In this document: one piece after another, positions 26,601 through 35,800 of the stretch
Position numbering within the stretch: the stretch's first letter is position 1
Layout: each line of letters begins with the position of its first letter
Virus record (IMG/VR): IMGVR_UViG_3300027747_002198
Location: 1-64,000 of that record
Strand: one strand, 5' to 3'
DNA length: 64,000 bases
Source of the DNA: a virus
Program-made: the position numbers and the translations under genes
Notes under the pieces: generated by a model
What the model was told of the DNA's origin: nothing
The model's database searches: none
The model's input: the letters and a program-made list of their open reading frames with translations, nothing else

Positions 26601-26898
26601 TCGTAATGACACACAAAAGTTTGAAGATGGTGTATGGCAGTTGATGACCAAAATTAACAATTCTGGTGCTGCTTATTCACAAACAAGAGATAATACGATT
26701 GAATTTAGTTTTGCTCCTGGTACATCTGGTTCAGATCAAGGTTTTGTAACTTATACAAGTACAACAGGACAAGTATATACTACCTTTAGTCAGTTTGCAA
26801 TTAAAGTTGTATTGACTTCTTCGGATCGTACTTTTGTTCCGTACTTAACTGATCTTCGTGCTTTGGCTTTACCACCAAACACTAATACAACGGTATAA
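20605..26898 (+). CDS. Giant DUF4815-type baseplate/fibre-attachment protein
   Basis: 2097 residues, the largest gene here. The N-terminus (AGPYYDDFD, PGVAVQARELTQSQTILQDQ, FADNIFKQ) is the DUF4815 pattern found in T4-like marine phages. A helical segment near 970-1010 (LETRINQIEYYTSLNSLEQS) separates an N-terminal half from a C-terminal half. That half ends with a beta domain (YRPVNTDINVYYKILNRND, then FEDGVWQLM). Embedded modules include two TKVATV-type repeats (about 21920-22130 and 24750-24930) and a double Gly-Tyr-Pro module (26205-26445). It occupies the place of T4 gp9-gp12, so it may join fibres to the baseplate. That role is inferred. Confidence 0.85.
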   Translation: MAFNFNAGPYYDDFDQTKNFHRILFKPGVAVQARELTQSQTILQDQITKFADNIFKQNSPVTGGQVTTNFNCSYVKLQATYNNANIDVTQFINKLITDATGTVLARVIGYSTPISNDPPTLIVSYLSGTQFSDNSTIFDTAQSGLKAQTIVSGSTGLSSVASISQGVFYVLGNFVQVQPSTIVLSKYSSTPNTRIGLTITEATIDYINDVSLLDPAVGASNYQAPGADRYLISLTLDSRPLTFGDDQNFIELVRVENGEVSKLVDGSVYNVIDDYFAKRDYETNGDYVVNDFKLTPKTNVNDSSNNTYIMSIGKGVAYVHGYRVESTTQTNLVSNRARTIASQNTNSVYVDYGNYFYVNSTNGIFNSTTTANVDLHCVTLSNVSTTNAASYSSTLVGSGYIRSLVYDHNLVDSQSNTYVYRAYVHDVQTTSPSANVVAATVNTVTLPSTYSSSNAAYIGVNISITTGTDAGDFRTIVAYNGVTKVATVNQNWTVTPDTSSIFSLNFDIKDTEIIVGANKASYPATITASAAIDIGSRANGISTGTATLIGTGAPEMLFKIGNPYVSVLGNTSYITEYLWTGVNFSYSSGSYSAQITVPSYLQHPGNLGQTLSSSQIKNNFYIVVTSTGSGCVYNVGQVLSWTLASRTIGLDAINGYTATLTVTAADCGGTFTASILEKLTAATANDSGTHLLKRKNLITANTIAINTSNTNVVPGVYVDNTALTSFGQVFVQNSALPAPGNKQSLYLSDVKSIVKIIDTQSPSAWPTVAMINNPAYDVTSNFLFDSGQRDSFYDHASLQLKTGAPTIKGNLFVLLNYYQHSDGDGYFSVQSYTGSSQPDTYQSIPTFTSSHGTTYQLRDVMDFRPSRLNAQTAFTYRLGYSTSIYLPVDGSYITNTYSYYLGRKDKLVLSKDRSFQVIQGNPSLSPIFPAEPDGALVIANLTHTPYTGYVPTEAPSGVVPDLSVQKVKHKRYTMQDIAGLETRINQIEYYTSLNSLEQSATSLQIPDAYGINRFKNGILVDDFSSYATADTLNPDYNLTINRRTRQMTAGQNVQNFPLKSLAQIYNMGLISQSAMSNLGYTINSDGYVNYFSLPYSTTEAASQKFASRTVNVNPFAVSISTGITSLSPNVDNWVDNTAAPSLLITDPNLQVFRSSGNINVLTAGDWKTISGTSYTTSYNVEGHNINPSPFGYVGYTQTSTYTTTNQAQTNVLGPYDQIGNTYSLNNGYITDISVLPFIRTQQIVVRSSGMLLNTLVNNYFDNTNVDKFVRKANIIELTGVTGTFNEDDVIGYYTNSIFTPTARVLGVYVYSGTNGTQVRLYVAADGSTTTANYTTIGTIQNGFFDSNGNYQASSSTGSGTVSSTTHWGGRVTNVSGNQITLSPLASSTDIYSTKTIYICAGLGIGQSATITSYNTSTKVATLSSSLTASIGDVYSIGTFTTNEDGSLYGIFNVPANNFHTGQRVFRVDNSYGNTGAATTTAEGTFYSEGLHTVSQGVDFGASPAGAKGTFTQTNYQSTNSVQTYISPWDPVAQTFIFPKDNYPNGLFLSSITVFFEAKPLTSATPVTLSIVGTQNGYPNGETLDHSIVTLTPDMVTTTTQPNSIDSVGQTVFKFSAPVYIQPGVLYAFILKTASTEYILWSASKGDTALPSSVSNIPPSSSSYVAPSNITKIGSAPYVGALFLSQNSQTWTADQNQDLMFTINRCVFSTSSTPTIQYVLPKKLPQRALVDQSLDYYLNANNISTAITNASNTDILVDAFNVTTTDFVPTTTSINYSYSSTYAGSGSSTPVNNILPGKFGTATQDDIYLNDGNGERIILANTNQSFSVYASLSTNDNAVSPIISDAGLSVYAVKWNINNCELSNSLITIVSGGTGYANGASGNTYGSANVSVSAPTAANGGIQAYASANVANGVVTSVYITTPGSGYISTPTITITSATGSGANVIVAGETSKNGGNALSRYVTKKVVLDPGYDSGDLNVYLTAYRPVNTDINVYYKILNRNDTQKFEDGVWQLMTKINNSGAAYSQTRDNTIEFSFAPGTSGSDQGFVTYTSTTGQVYTTFSQFAIKVVLTSSDRTFVPYLTDLRALALPPNTNTTV

Positions 26899-26900
26899 TT

Positions 26901-27125
26901 ATGTTAGTTCAAGTTACTGGTACAAAATTGGTTCGTGATACGGAAACAATGGCTCTCATTAATAAAGATATTAATGGACTGGAAGAATATAATTTAAAAA
27001 GAAAAATTGCAGCCAGCCAAAAAGAAGAAATAAATACAATTAAATCGGAAATCAACAACATAAAAAACGATATGAGTGAAATTAAACAGTTGTTGTTCAA
27101 ACTTTTAGAAGGTACAAATGGCTAA
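26901..27125 (+). CDS. Small coiled-coil protein
   Basis: 74 residues. The N-terminal third (LVQVTGTKLVRDTETMALIN) is beta-like. The rest is a charged coiled coil with I/L at heptad spacing (EINTIKSEINNIKNDMSEIK). It follows the giant protein by two bases and overlaps the S74 fibre gene by eight bases, so it may be an assembly adaptor or trimerisation partner. No family is assigned. Confidence 0.75.
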   Translation: MLVQVTGTKLVRDTETMALINKDINGLEEYNLKRKIAASQKEEINTIKSEINNIKNDMSEIKQLLFKLLEGTNG

Positions 27126-30100
27126 TACAGTTTCTATTTTAGGGTATGCTAATACATTTGGTGATTGGGTAGTTACTACTAATTATTTGGCTGGTGAAAA
27201 TAATAATTTAGCGGCAAAAAATTATACCAAATCAACTGGCACATTGATTGTTTCCGACCCATCAAACGCATTTCAAGCAAATGGTCCTGTTAATTTTTAT
27301 AATACGGTAAGTGTTACCAATCCTGGTTCTTCCGTATCTATTGACAACAATTTAACAGTCAAATACGGCCAAGTATATTTTTCAAATACTCAAATAGGTT
27401 TAAATAACGCTGGTCAAATGATTGTTGGAGGATTGTTGAGTGTCAATGGTCCAGGTTTAGGTCTTGCCGTTTTAAACAATTCTCAATTGAATGGTTATTT
27501 AAGAGTAACAGGCAATACAGTTATTGCAAACACATTAAGTGTTTCTGGCACAACCGTAATTTCAAATACAGTTTCAATTTCTTTAGATACCACAGTAGGT
27601 GGTAACGTAATTGCTCAAAATTATGTTAATGTTACTAAAGATGTCAACGCTGTTAATTTTAATGCCACAAATTCCTTCAATGGTTATAATTTGGCCATTA
27701 ACGGAAATGGTTTAATAACAAACAACTTAAACGTCTATCAACAAACAAATCTTAGTGGTAACGTATTTGCTGGAAATAATATTACTACTGCACTTACTGT
27801 AACATCAAACGTAATAAATGCAAACACAACTATTAATACTCCTTCATTAAATGTGTCTGTATCTGGTTATATTTCTAACTTAACTTCTTTATTGTTGAAT
27901 GCTAATACTGTATATGCTAATACATTTAATGCCAACACAACTATTAATACTCCTTCATTAAATGTATCCACAACAGGATATGTTACAAACTTAACTTCTT
28001 CTTTATTGAATGTAAGTGGTTCATTATTTGCCAATACATTTAATGCCAATAACACCATTAACACCAAAATATTAAATGTTAGTGGTAATACATTTACAGG
28101 CAATCTTAATGCAAATGGTTACACATTCTTAGGTGGTGTATTGAATGCTGCTGGTTCGGCTTATGTAAACTCTCTATCATCAAATGGTGCAATTAATGGT
28201 ACCAATCTAACATTAAGTGGAACAACACTTAATGCTACAGGTGTATATGGACAATTCCAATCATTATACACTTCAGGTTCTGTAACTGTTAATGGCAATT
28301 TTGTAATTACTGGTACTACAGTTTATGCAACAAATACATTCACTCTTAGTGCTAACGCTAGTTCACCAATCAGTTCATACTTTAATGTGTATCGTCCATC
28401 AGCAGCAAATGCTTCTTTCCGTTGGAATGAGCCACAACAGTACTTTGAGTTAAATGATGTCAATAATGGAAATTATTACAGAATATTAACTGACGAATAT
28501 GTAAGTGATACCACTTATAATTATGGTTCAAAAAATATTGCTACATCAAATGCAGTATCTTATTTGCAAGGTGTTGCAAATACAGCAAACACAAATATTA
28601 ACAATGTAAATTTAACATTAGCTTCCAATTCAGCAACATTACAATCTAATATTGATAACGCTAATGCTAATGCAAGAAATTCTTCTTATCAAACAACAGG
28701 AACATTGCCTGCTGCTCGTTTGCCGGCATCAGGTGTAACTGCTGGATATTGGGGTGGCGCAACACAAATTCCAGTATTAAATATTGATTCTACTGGTCGT
28801 GTAATTTCAGCAGCTAATACAGCAGTATCTTCAACTTTGGCAACAGCAGGCTCGAGTGGTACAGGTAGCGTATCTTTAATTAGTCAATCATTGACTGTTA
28901 CATCATCAAACACTTATATTACTACTGTTGTTAATTCTGGTCAAACTTTAACTGTTACTCCACAAACTTCAGGTGCAACATTTGGTACCTACGGATCAAG
29001 TACATCAATTCCAGTTCTTACAGTTGACACTTTTGGTCGTGTAACTAATATAACAACGACCGCAATTTCAACTTCAATTACACTTGCTGGCGGTTCAGGT
29101 TCTGGTTCAGTTGCTGGTGGTGGAACATTAACAATAAATGGTAGTACAGGACTTACGACATCAGTAAGTGGCAGTACATATACGCTTACAAACTCTGGTG
29201 TTACTTCTATTACTGGAACAACAAATCAAATTACTGCTTCAAGTTCTACTGGTGGCGTAACATTATCATTACCTCAAAATATTAACTCTGGCGCCGCTCC
29301 AACATTTGCTGGTACAAACTTCACAAGTATTCCTAATGGCGCTTTGACCAATTCAACCATTTCTGGAATTTCTCTTGGAGGCAGTTTAAATAGTTTAACA
29401 TTTAGTAACGGTGGATCAGGAGATGCATCTGCTTCAACATATAATGGCTCTGCAGCTAAAACTATTAGTTATAACAGTATTGGAGCTTCTCCATTAGCTG
29501 GTTCTTCTAGTTTGACTACTACCGGTACAATTACTTCCGGTATTTGGTCGGCTTCTTTTGGCGCTGTATCTGGTGCAAATTTAACAGGATTGACCGCTGG
29601 TAATTTAACAGGAACTATTCCTTCGGGAGTTCTTGGAAATTCTACATTATATGTTGGAACTACTGCAATTGCACTAAACCGTGCTTCTACTTCACAAACG
29701 TTAACTGGAGTTAGTATTGACGGTAATGCTGGCGGATCAGCAGCAACATTTACAAGTACGTCACAGAATTCTCAATTCAATTCTATTGGTGTAGGTACTC
29801 CTGCTTCTACGACTGCTGGTGAAATTCGTGCCACTAATAATATTACTGCTTACTATTCTTCTGATAAGAAATTTAAAGAAAATGTTGTTGATATACCAAA
29901 TGCTCTAGATGCCGTTGATGCAATTGGTGGTAAGTTATTTGATTGGACCGATGCTTATTTGGAAGCTCATGGTGGTGAAGATGGTTACTTTAATCAAAAA
30001 CAAGATTTTGGTGTTATTGCTCAGGATGTTCAATCTGTATTCCCAAGAGCAGTCCGAACAAGACCAGATGGTTCTTTGGCAGTTGATTATGAAAAATTAG

Positions 30101-30165
30101 TTGCTTTGTCATTTGCAGCAATTAAAGAACTTAAAGCAGAAATTGAAGAATTGAAGAAGTCCTAA
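27118..30165 (+). CDS. Tail fibre with C-terminal S74 intramolecular chaperone
   Basis: 1015 residues. A long Asn/Thr/Ser fibre shaft carries repeats such as NANTTINTPSLNVS (copies near 27820 and 27930). A central region near 415-460 (SPISSYFNVYRPSAANASFR) is followed by Gly/Ser-rich beta repeats. The last ~100 residues are a peptidase S74 domain: YYSSDKKFKENV with likely nucleophile S915 and partner K920, then FGVIAQDVQSVFP and VDYEKLVALSFAAIKEL. Such domains trimerise the fibre and cut themselves off, so the mature fibre should end just before S915. The coding sequence is followed by intergenic element B. Confidence 0.9.
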   Translation: MANTVSILGYANTFGDWVVTTNYLAGENNNLAAKNYTKSTGTLIVSDPSNAFQANGPVNFYNTVSVTNPGSSVSIDNNLTVKYGQVYFSNTQIGLNNAGQMIVGGLLSVNGPGLGLAVLNNSQLNGYLRVTGNTVIANTLSVSGTTVISNTVSISLDTTVGGNVIAQNYVNVTKDVNAVNFNATNSFNGYNLAINGNGLITNNLNVYQQTNLSGNVFAGNNITTALTVTSNVINANTTINTPSLNVSVSGYISNLTSLLLNANTVYANTFNANTTINTPSLNVSTTGYVTNLTSSLLNVSGSLFANTFNANNTINTKILNVSGNTFTGNLNANGYTFLGGVLNAAGSAYVNSLSSNGAINGTNLTLSGTTLNATGVYGQFQSLYTSGSVTVNGNFVITGTTVYATNTFTLSANASSPISSYFNVYRPSAANASFRWNEPQQYFELNDVNNGNYYRILTDEYVSDTTYNYGSKNIATSNAVSYLQGVANTANTNINNVNLTLASNSATLQSNIDNANANARNSSYQTTGTLPAARLPASGVTAGYWGGATQIPVLNIDSTGRVISAANTAVSSTLATAGSSGTGSVSLISQSLTVTSSNTYITTVVNSGQTLTVTPQTSGATFGTYGSSTSIPVLTVDTFGRVTNITTTAISTSITLAGGSGSGSVAGGGTLTINGSTGLTTSVSGSTYTLTNSGVTSITGTTNQITASSSTGGVTLSLPQNINSGAAPTFAGTNFTSIPNGALTNSTISGISLGGSLNSLTFSNGGSGDASASTYNGSAAKTISYNSIGASPLAGSSSLTTTGTITSGIWSASFGAVSGANLTGLTAGNLTGTIPSGVLGNSTLYVGTTAIALNRASTSQTLTGVSIDGNAGGSAATFTSTSQNSQFNSIGVGTPASTTAGEIRATNNITAYYSSDKKFKENVVDIPNALDAVDAIGGKLFDWTDAYLEAHGGEDGYFNQKQDFGVIAQDVQSVFPRAVRTRPDGSLAVDYEKLVALSFAAIKELKAEIEELKKS

Positions 30166-30240
30166 AAATTCAAATTTTTGTCTTCCGGCCTCCAAATTTT
30201 CCGGACGTGATCCCAAAGTCTTAAAAGCGATTTTACTTTT
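30166..30240 (+). ncRNA. Intergenic structured element, copy B
   Basis: It follows the S74 fibre stop directly and resembles copy A at 11984-12060. The hairpin is AAAGT (30215-30219), a 3-base bulge, AAAA, loop GCGA (30227-30230), TTTT, ACTTT (30235-30239). Two pairs that are G-C in copy A are A-T here, so pairing is kept while sequence changes. The 5' half contains TTCCGGCCTCCAAATTTTCC. The 133-base gap then continues to a late promoter and the ribosome binding site of the next gene. Confidence 0.55.
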
Positions 30241-30258
30241 GAGATTAGGTGGAAATTA

Positions 30259-30266
30259 CATAAATA
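30259..30266 (+). promoter_or_regulatory. T4-type late promoter -10 (CATAAATA)
   Basis: It lies 32 bases ahead of the ATG at 30299, with an AGAGGA ribosome binding site between. It opens the accessory adhesin region and follows intergenic element B. Confidence 0.65.
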
Positions 30267-30298
30267 TATGATAATAATTAAATATTCCAGAGGATTTC

Positions 30299-30634
30299 AT
30301 GAGCGCAGGGTATCAAAATCTCTATATGGAACAAGGAACTACCTTTTCCACCACAATCACTTTAGATGATGTTTATTTAAATACCTATAATTTGGTGGGC
30401 TTTACTGCGTCTAGTCAGATGAGAAAGTCATATTATTCAGCCAATGCTTCAGCGGTATTTTTAACAACAATTTCTGGTGGTGCTGGCCAAATAACATTAA
30501 AACTGAATGCTAACACTACAGCGAATCTTGTTCCTGGTCGTTATGTTTACGACACTCTTATTACCAGTCCATCCAATGAAGTAACAAGAATTTTGGAAGG
30601 CACTATTGATGTTTCTCCTGGAGTAACAAGATAA
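30299..30634 (+). CDS. Small conserved T4-like virion protein
   Basis: 111 residues. The pattern YMEQGTTFSTTITLDD, NLVGFTASSQMRKSYYSANA, PGRYVYDTLI and VTRILEGTIDVSPGVTR is one I recognise from marine T4-like phages, where it sits beside fibre genes. The fold is probably a small beta sandwich. The function is unknown; a fibre adaptor is plausible. A two-base gap separates it from the next gene. Confidence 0.8.
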   Translation: MSAGYQNLYMEQGTTFSTTITLDDVYLNTYNLVGFTASSQMRKSYYSANASAVFLTTISGGAGQITLKLNANTTANLVPGRYVYDTLITSPSNEVTRILEGTIDVSPGVTR

Positions 30635-30636
30635 TA

Positions 30637-30870
30637 ATGCCAAATGTTACTGTCACTCCATCTCAATCTATCAACGTTAGAGTAGGACCTTCATCAAATC
30701 CAACTGTTCCGGCCATCAACTATGGCGGTGCGGGCGCACAATTAAGAAACTTACTTGATGTTGATGCTAGAGATTTGCAAGACGGATATGGTATAATTTA
30801 TTCGGCCGCTACGGATAAATTTATTGTACAACAAACAGTAACTTTTAATGTTGATGGAGGTACATATTAA
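30637..30870 (+). CDS. Small fibre-adjacent protein
   Basis: 77 residues. The N-terminal half is beta (VTVTPSQSINVRVGP). The second half has LRNLLDVDARDLQDGYGIIY and ATDKFIV, a short motif that usually occurs inside phage fibre proteins. Its stop overlaps the next start (TAATG), so the two are coupled. It may be a detached fibre segment or an attachment subunit. Unassigned. Confidence 0.75.
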   Translation: MPNVTVTPSQSINVRVGPSSNPTVPAINYGGAGAQLRNLLDVDARDLQDGYGIIYSAATDKFIVQQTVTFNVDGGTY

Positions 30871-32483
30871 TGACCATTCAACATTCAACTATACAATTAA
30901 AAAGAAGTAATACTGCCTTTTCGGTACCAGCACAAGATGTTTTGGCACCAGGCGAATTAGCAGTCAATATTACTGATGGTCGTCTATTTTTACAATTACA
31001 AAATGGAAATGTAGTAGACATATCTTCTACTCCTGTTGGCAACACCTATTATGTTTCTGCAACAGGCAACGACCAATTTGACGGAAAAACTCCAGGAGCT
31101 TCTAAAGCAACCATCCGTGCAGCAGTTGCAGCAGCACAACCAGGAGATTCTGTATATATTCATAGTGGCACATATACCGAAAAAACTCCAATTATTGTTC
31201 CACAACAAGTTCAAATTTCTGGTGCCGGTGAAAGAAACACTATTATTCAACCACAAGATCCTACAAAAGATATTTTTTGGATGAATAATAATGGTTATGT
31301 TACTGCTGTAAAATTTGTTAATTATTCAGGTTCAGCAATAGCATTTCCTACTCCTGTAATTGAAACCGGTACTGCACAAGGTGGCGGTAGCAATTATGTT
31401 GTTTTAGGAACTAATGCAGAACCTTATGATGATTATTATACCAGCATGCAAATTACTATTACTTCTGGACCCGCTGCAGGTCCTTTTGGAACAACAAGAA
31501 CAATTACTGCATATAATGGTAATACAAAAGTTGCCACAATAGATAGTCAAATTACTCCTTATGTTGATAACACTTGTAATTACACTCTTTCTATTCCGTT
31601 AAGAACTTCACCTGCATCTCCTACTACAAGATACACAACTTATATTACAGGAAGTCCTTACATTTATAATAGTTCTTCTATCACCTCACTTGGTGGTACA
31701 GGATTAAAAATTGATGGATCAAGAGCAACCGGTAATAAAAGTATGATATCATCTCAGTTTACTCAAGTAAACCAAGGCGGCAAAGGTGTACACATATTAA
31801 ATGATGGTTACTCACAATTGGTTTCCATCTATGGTATTTTCTGTGACACGGCTTTCTTGGCTGAATCTGGCGGTTCTGCTTCAATGGGTAACTGTAACGT
31901 AAACTTTGGTAATTACGGATTGGTGGCTAATGGTAAAGGTGCCTTAGCTATGACAGCAAAACTTAACGGCACTCAATCAGCAGGCACCTTAACAATGAAT
32001 CTTTCGAGTGTAGTTGCAAACTCTGCATTTGTAACTGCGCCAGTACCATTTTCTAGTATGGTCATGAAAATTTCGGGAGATGATCCAAATACATATTATG
32101 TTGTTAAAGGTTCTACTCCATTAGATGCTAAAGGAAATACAACAGTATCATTTGCAGTAAGCAATAATACCGTATTTGCCGATCAAACGCCGGTTTATTT
32201 TTATCAACAAAGTCAGTTAAGAGCATCAGGACAAACTTTTGAATTTGTTGGTGCAGGCACAAACATTAATGCTATACCTAGATTAGGTGGCGTGGCAGAT
32301 TCAACAAAACAAATTGTCGTATATAATGAAGGTTCTGTTTACGCCACAGCAACAGATGAAGCAGGTAACTTTACAGTTGGGGATTTAATATTAAATCAAG
32401 CAACCGCAACCATTGCTGGCCGAACATTTAGTAAGAGTTTATTTGCGCAAATGACTCCATATATTTTAGCACTCGAAGGATAA
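30870..32483 (+). CDS. Right-handed beta-helix fibre/spike protein
   Basis: 537 residues. The N-terminus has a fibre-attachment motif (VLAPGELAVNITDGRLFLQL). Residues about 60-115 (TYYVSATGNDQFDGKTPGAS, then AAQPGDSVYIHSGTYTEKTP) are the classic opening of parallel beta-helix (pectate-lyase-like) proteins. A TKVATI-type module (about 31370-31610) interrupts the helix. Later rungs are AESGGSASMGNCNVNFGNYG and ARQTFEFVGAGTNI-like. No catalytic residues can be assigned, so it may bind or cut a surface glycan. Confidence 0.8.
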   Translation: MTIQHSTIQLKRSNTAFSVPAQDVLAPGELAVNITDGRLFLQLQNGNVVDISSTPVGNTYYVSATGNDQFDGKTPGASKATIRAAVAAAQPGDSVYIHSGTYTEKTPIIVPQQVQISGAGERNTIIQPQDPTKDIFWMNNNGYVTAVKFVNYSGSAIAFPTPVIETGTAQGGGSNYVVLGTNAEPYDDYYTSMQITITSGPAAGPFGTTRTITAYNGNTKVATIDSQITPYVDNTCNYTLSIPLRTSPASPTTRYTTYITGSPYIYNSSSITSLGGTGLKIDGSRATGNKSMISSQFTQVNQGGKGVHILNDGYSQLVSIYGIFCDTAFLAESGGSASMGNCNVNFGNYGLVANGKGALAMTAKLNGTQSAGTLTMNLSSVVANSAFVTAPVPFSSMVMKISGDDPNTYYVVKGSTPLDAKGNTTVSFAVSNNTVFADQTPVYFYQQSQLRASGQTFEFVGAGTNINAIPRLGGVADSTKQIVVYNEGSVYATATDEAGNFTVGDLILNQATATIAGRTFSKSLFAQMTPYILALEG

Positions 32484-32486
32484 AAA

Positions 32487-32831
32487 ATGGCAGCACAATC
32501 AATTCCATTAAATACGTTTAAAACAACAACCGCAACATTAACAACTAATTTTCAAACAATATATACTACACCTACTGGTGTAACTACTGTCGTTTTGTTG
32601 GCACAAGTTTCAAATATAGATTCAGCAAATACTATTCAAGCTTCTGCTTATTTTGTAAGAGGTGGCGTTAACACTTCAATTATTCAAGGAACTATTATTC
32701 CAACAAATGACGCAGCAACACTATTAACAGGCAAATTAATTTTACAAACAGGCGATTCATTTACTGCCAATTGTAGTATAAGTGGTTCTGGACAATTAAT
32801 TTTGTCATATTTAGAAACAGCAAATCAATAA
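32487..32831 (+). CDS. Small beta-sandwich virion protein
   Basis: 114 residues with TTLTTNFQTIYTTPTGVTTV-like beta strands and IIPTNDAATLLTGKLILQTG, ending LILSYLETAN. The pattern of trimeric-knob-like head or fibre accessory proteins fits, but no family can be named. It is three bases after the beta-helix gene and seven before the giant fibre. Confidence 0.75.
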   Translation: MAAQSIPLNTFKTTTATLTTNFQTIYTTPTGVTTVVLLAQVSNIDSANTIQASAYFVRGGVNTSIIQGTIIPTNDAATLLTGKLILQTGDSFTANCSISGSGQLILSYLETANQ

Positions 32832-32837
32832 TAAAAT

Positions 32838-35800
32838 ATGACCAATAGAACTAGGCTAGTTAGCGGTCGTGTACCCACAAGTAATTCCGCTAACGTATCA
32901 CTCTCACGTTACCAATTTTTAGATTTAAGTTCTGCGGAACCTAATCTAGGTACGGCCAATAACGGAGATGTTTTAAGTTACAATACAGCAAGTCCTGGTG
33001 GCCGGCAATGGATTCCTCAAAGTTATTTGGGTGGGTTAGGACTTGCTCAGCAAGCATACAATCAAGCTAACTCCGCTAATATTTTGGCACAATCTGCATA
33101 TACTCAATCCAATGTAGCATATAATCTTGCCAGTTATGCCTCCAATACTGCTAATAATGCGTTGCCAAATACTGGTCCTTTAATCACAGTAAATTCTACA
33201 TCAAGATTATATGTTTCTAATACAACAACAAGTACAAGTAATACTACAGGTGCTTTAACTGTTGCTGGTGGTGTTGGTATTTCTGGTAATTTATTTGTTG
33301 GTGGCACAAATATTACAATAGGTGAAGGACCTGGAAATGCAACAGTTAATATTGCATCAGGTGGATTAACAGGTAATACTATTGTAGTTAACATTGGAAC
33401 TCCAACTGCAGCATATCAATATCCAATAACGTACACTAATATTTTTGGAGGAGCAACTGTTGGGGGTAACCTCACAGTTCAAGGTGGATATAATCAAATT
33501 GGTAATGGTAATTATACCACCTATGTGTATTTGGGTAATGGTTATTCATTAGCAGGTGTTATTAAAACTGTTGAAATTGGTACGAATGCTTTTATTGGTT
33601 CAAATACTAATATAGCAATTGGTACATCAGGCGGTGGAAATACAACAGTAAAATTTGGTAGTAACACAATTACCAATTTTACAAATACGGCCATATCAAC
33701 ATCGAATACCACTGGTGCTTTAACTGTTGCTGGTGGTATTGGTGTAAAAGGTAATGTGTATGCTGATGCTGTTTACTCCAATAATGCTTTAGTTCTAACT
33801 TCTGAACCTATTGGTATTTCTGCTGCATCAAATACAGTTTATATTAAAGCTGGTTTAGATTCAGCTAACGCCAATATTGCTTTGTTACAAGCATCATTAG
33901 GTACCAGTAATGCTAATATTACATATATTCTTGGTATTGATGCAACTCAAAATTCTTGGATTATATCTGCTAATGCAAACTCTGCTTTAGCATTTTCTTA
34001 TATCAATTCAGCCAATGCTAACATTGCGTTACTCCAATCAGGTTTAATTACGGCTAATGCCAACGGTGTTGCTACCGATGGTAAAATGCAATCTGCTTAT
34101 AATCAAGCTAACGTAACTGCTGGTGGTTTAATAACGGCTAATGCTAATACAGTATACACACAAGCAGGTTTAAATACTGCAAACGGAAATATAAGTGCTT
34201 TACAAGGTGGTTTGATTGCAGCCAATGCCAATAGTTTTTACATACAATCTGGCCTCAATACCGCCAATGCCAACATATCAATTATTCAAGGTGTAGACTT
34301 AACACAGAACACTTGGATTACCAATACCGATGGTAAAATGCAATCTGCTTATAATCAAGCTAATATAACCGCTGGTGGCTTGATAACTGCTAATGCTAAT
34401 ACAGTTTATATTAAAGCAGGACTTGATAGTGCTAATGCCAATATTGGTATTTTATTTGGTATTGAAACAACACAAAATACAAATATTACATACACCGATG
34501 CTAAGATGCAATCGGCATATAACCAAGCCAACGTTACTGCTGGTGGCTTAATAACTGCTAATGCCAATACAGTCTATACGCAAGCAGGACTTAATACTGC
34601 CAATGGTAACATAAGTGCATTACAAGGCGGATTAATTGCAGCCAACGCTAACTCAGCATACATTTTAGCAGGATTAATATCGGCTAATGCAAACACAGCA
34701 ATCATTCAAGGTGTTGACTTAACACAAAACACTTGGATTACCAATACAGATGGCAAGATGCAATCGGCTTATAATCAAGCAAACGTAACTGCTGGTGGCT
34801 TGATAACTGCTAATGCTAATACAGTTTATACGCAAGCAGGTTTAAATTCAGCCAATGCTAGAATAACAATTATTGAAGGTGTGGATGCGACTCAAAACAC
34901 CAACATCTCCAATAAAGTAAATTTAACTGGATCATTAAATCAAACAATTTCTGGAAATGTGACCATCACACAAGATTTAGTTGTTTCAGGTAATTTAGTC
35001 CTCACAGGAAATATTTCATCACAAAACGTACAACAGTTAGCCGTAGCTGACCCGTTAATATTATTAGGTCTTGGTAACTATGTTAGCGATACCAAAGATA
35101 TTGGTTTTGCTGGACATTATAACGATGGTACCAATGCTCACGCTGGTTTGATTAGAGATTCTGGAACAAAAGAATTTTATTTATTCAAAGGTTACACACC
35201 AGAAGTAGATTCGAACAATAACATTGATATTACAGACGCATCATTTAGTAAAGCAAACTTAAACGCTAGTTATTTTAAAGGTAATTTAATTGTTACAACA
35301 GCAGTTGTTAATGGTATTGATATTTACACTTATTCAACTTCTGCTTGGACACAAGCCAATGTAACTGCTGGTGGTTTAATAACGGCCAATGGCAATATAT
35401 CTGCATTACAAGGTGGTTTGATTAGTGCAAATGCTAATTCATTTTATATTCAATCTGGATTAAATTCAGCAAATGCCAACATAGCTTTGTTACAAACAGG
35501 ACTTATAACTGCTAACGCAAATGGTGTTGCTACTGATGGTAAAATGCAGTCTGCCTATAATCAAGCAAACGTGGTTGCTGGTGGTTTGATAACGGCTAAT
35601 GCTAACACAGTTTACATTAAAGCAGGACTTGATAGTGCCAATGCTAATATTGCTTTGTTACAAGCAGGATTAGGTACCAGTAATGCCAACATTGCATATA
35701 TTCTTGGTATTGATGCAACTCAAAATTCTTGGATTATATCTGGAAACGCAAATTCAGCTCTAGCGTTTTCTTATATTAATTCTGCTAACGCCAATATAGC

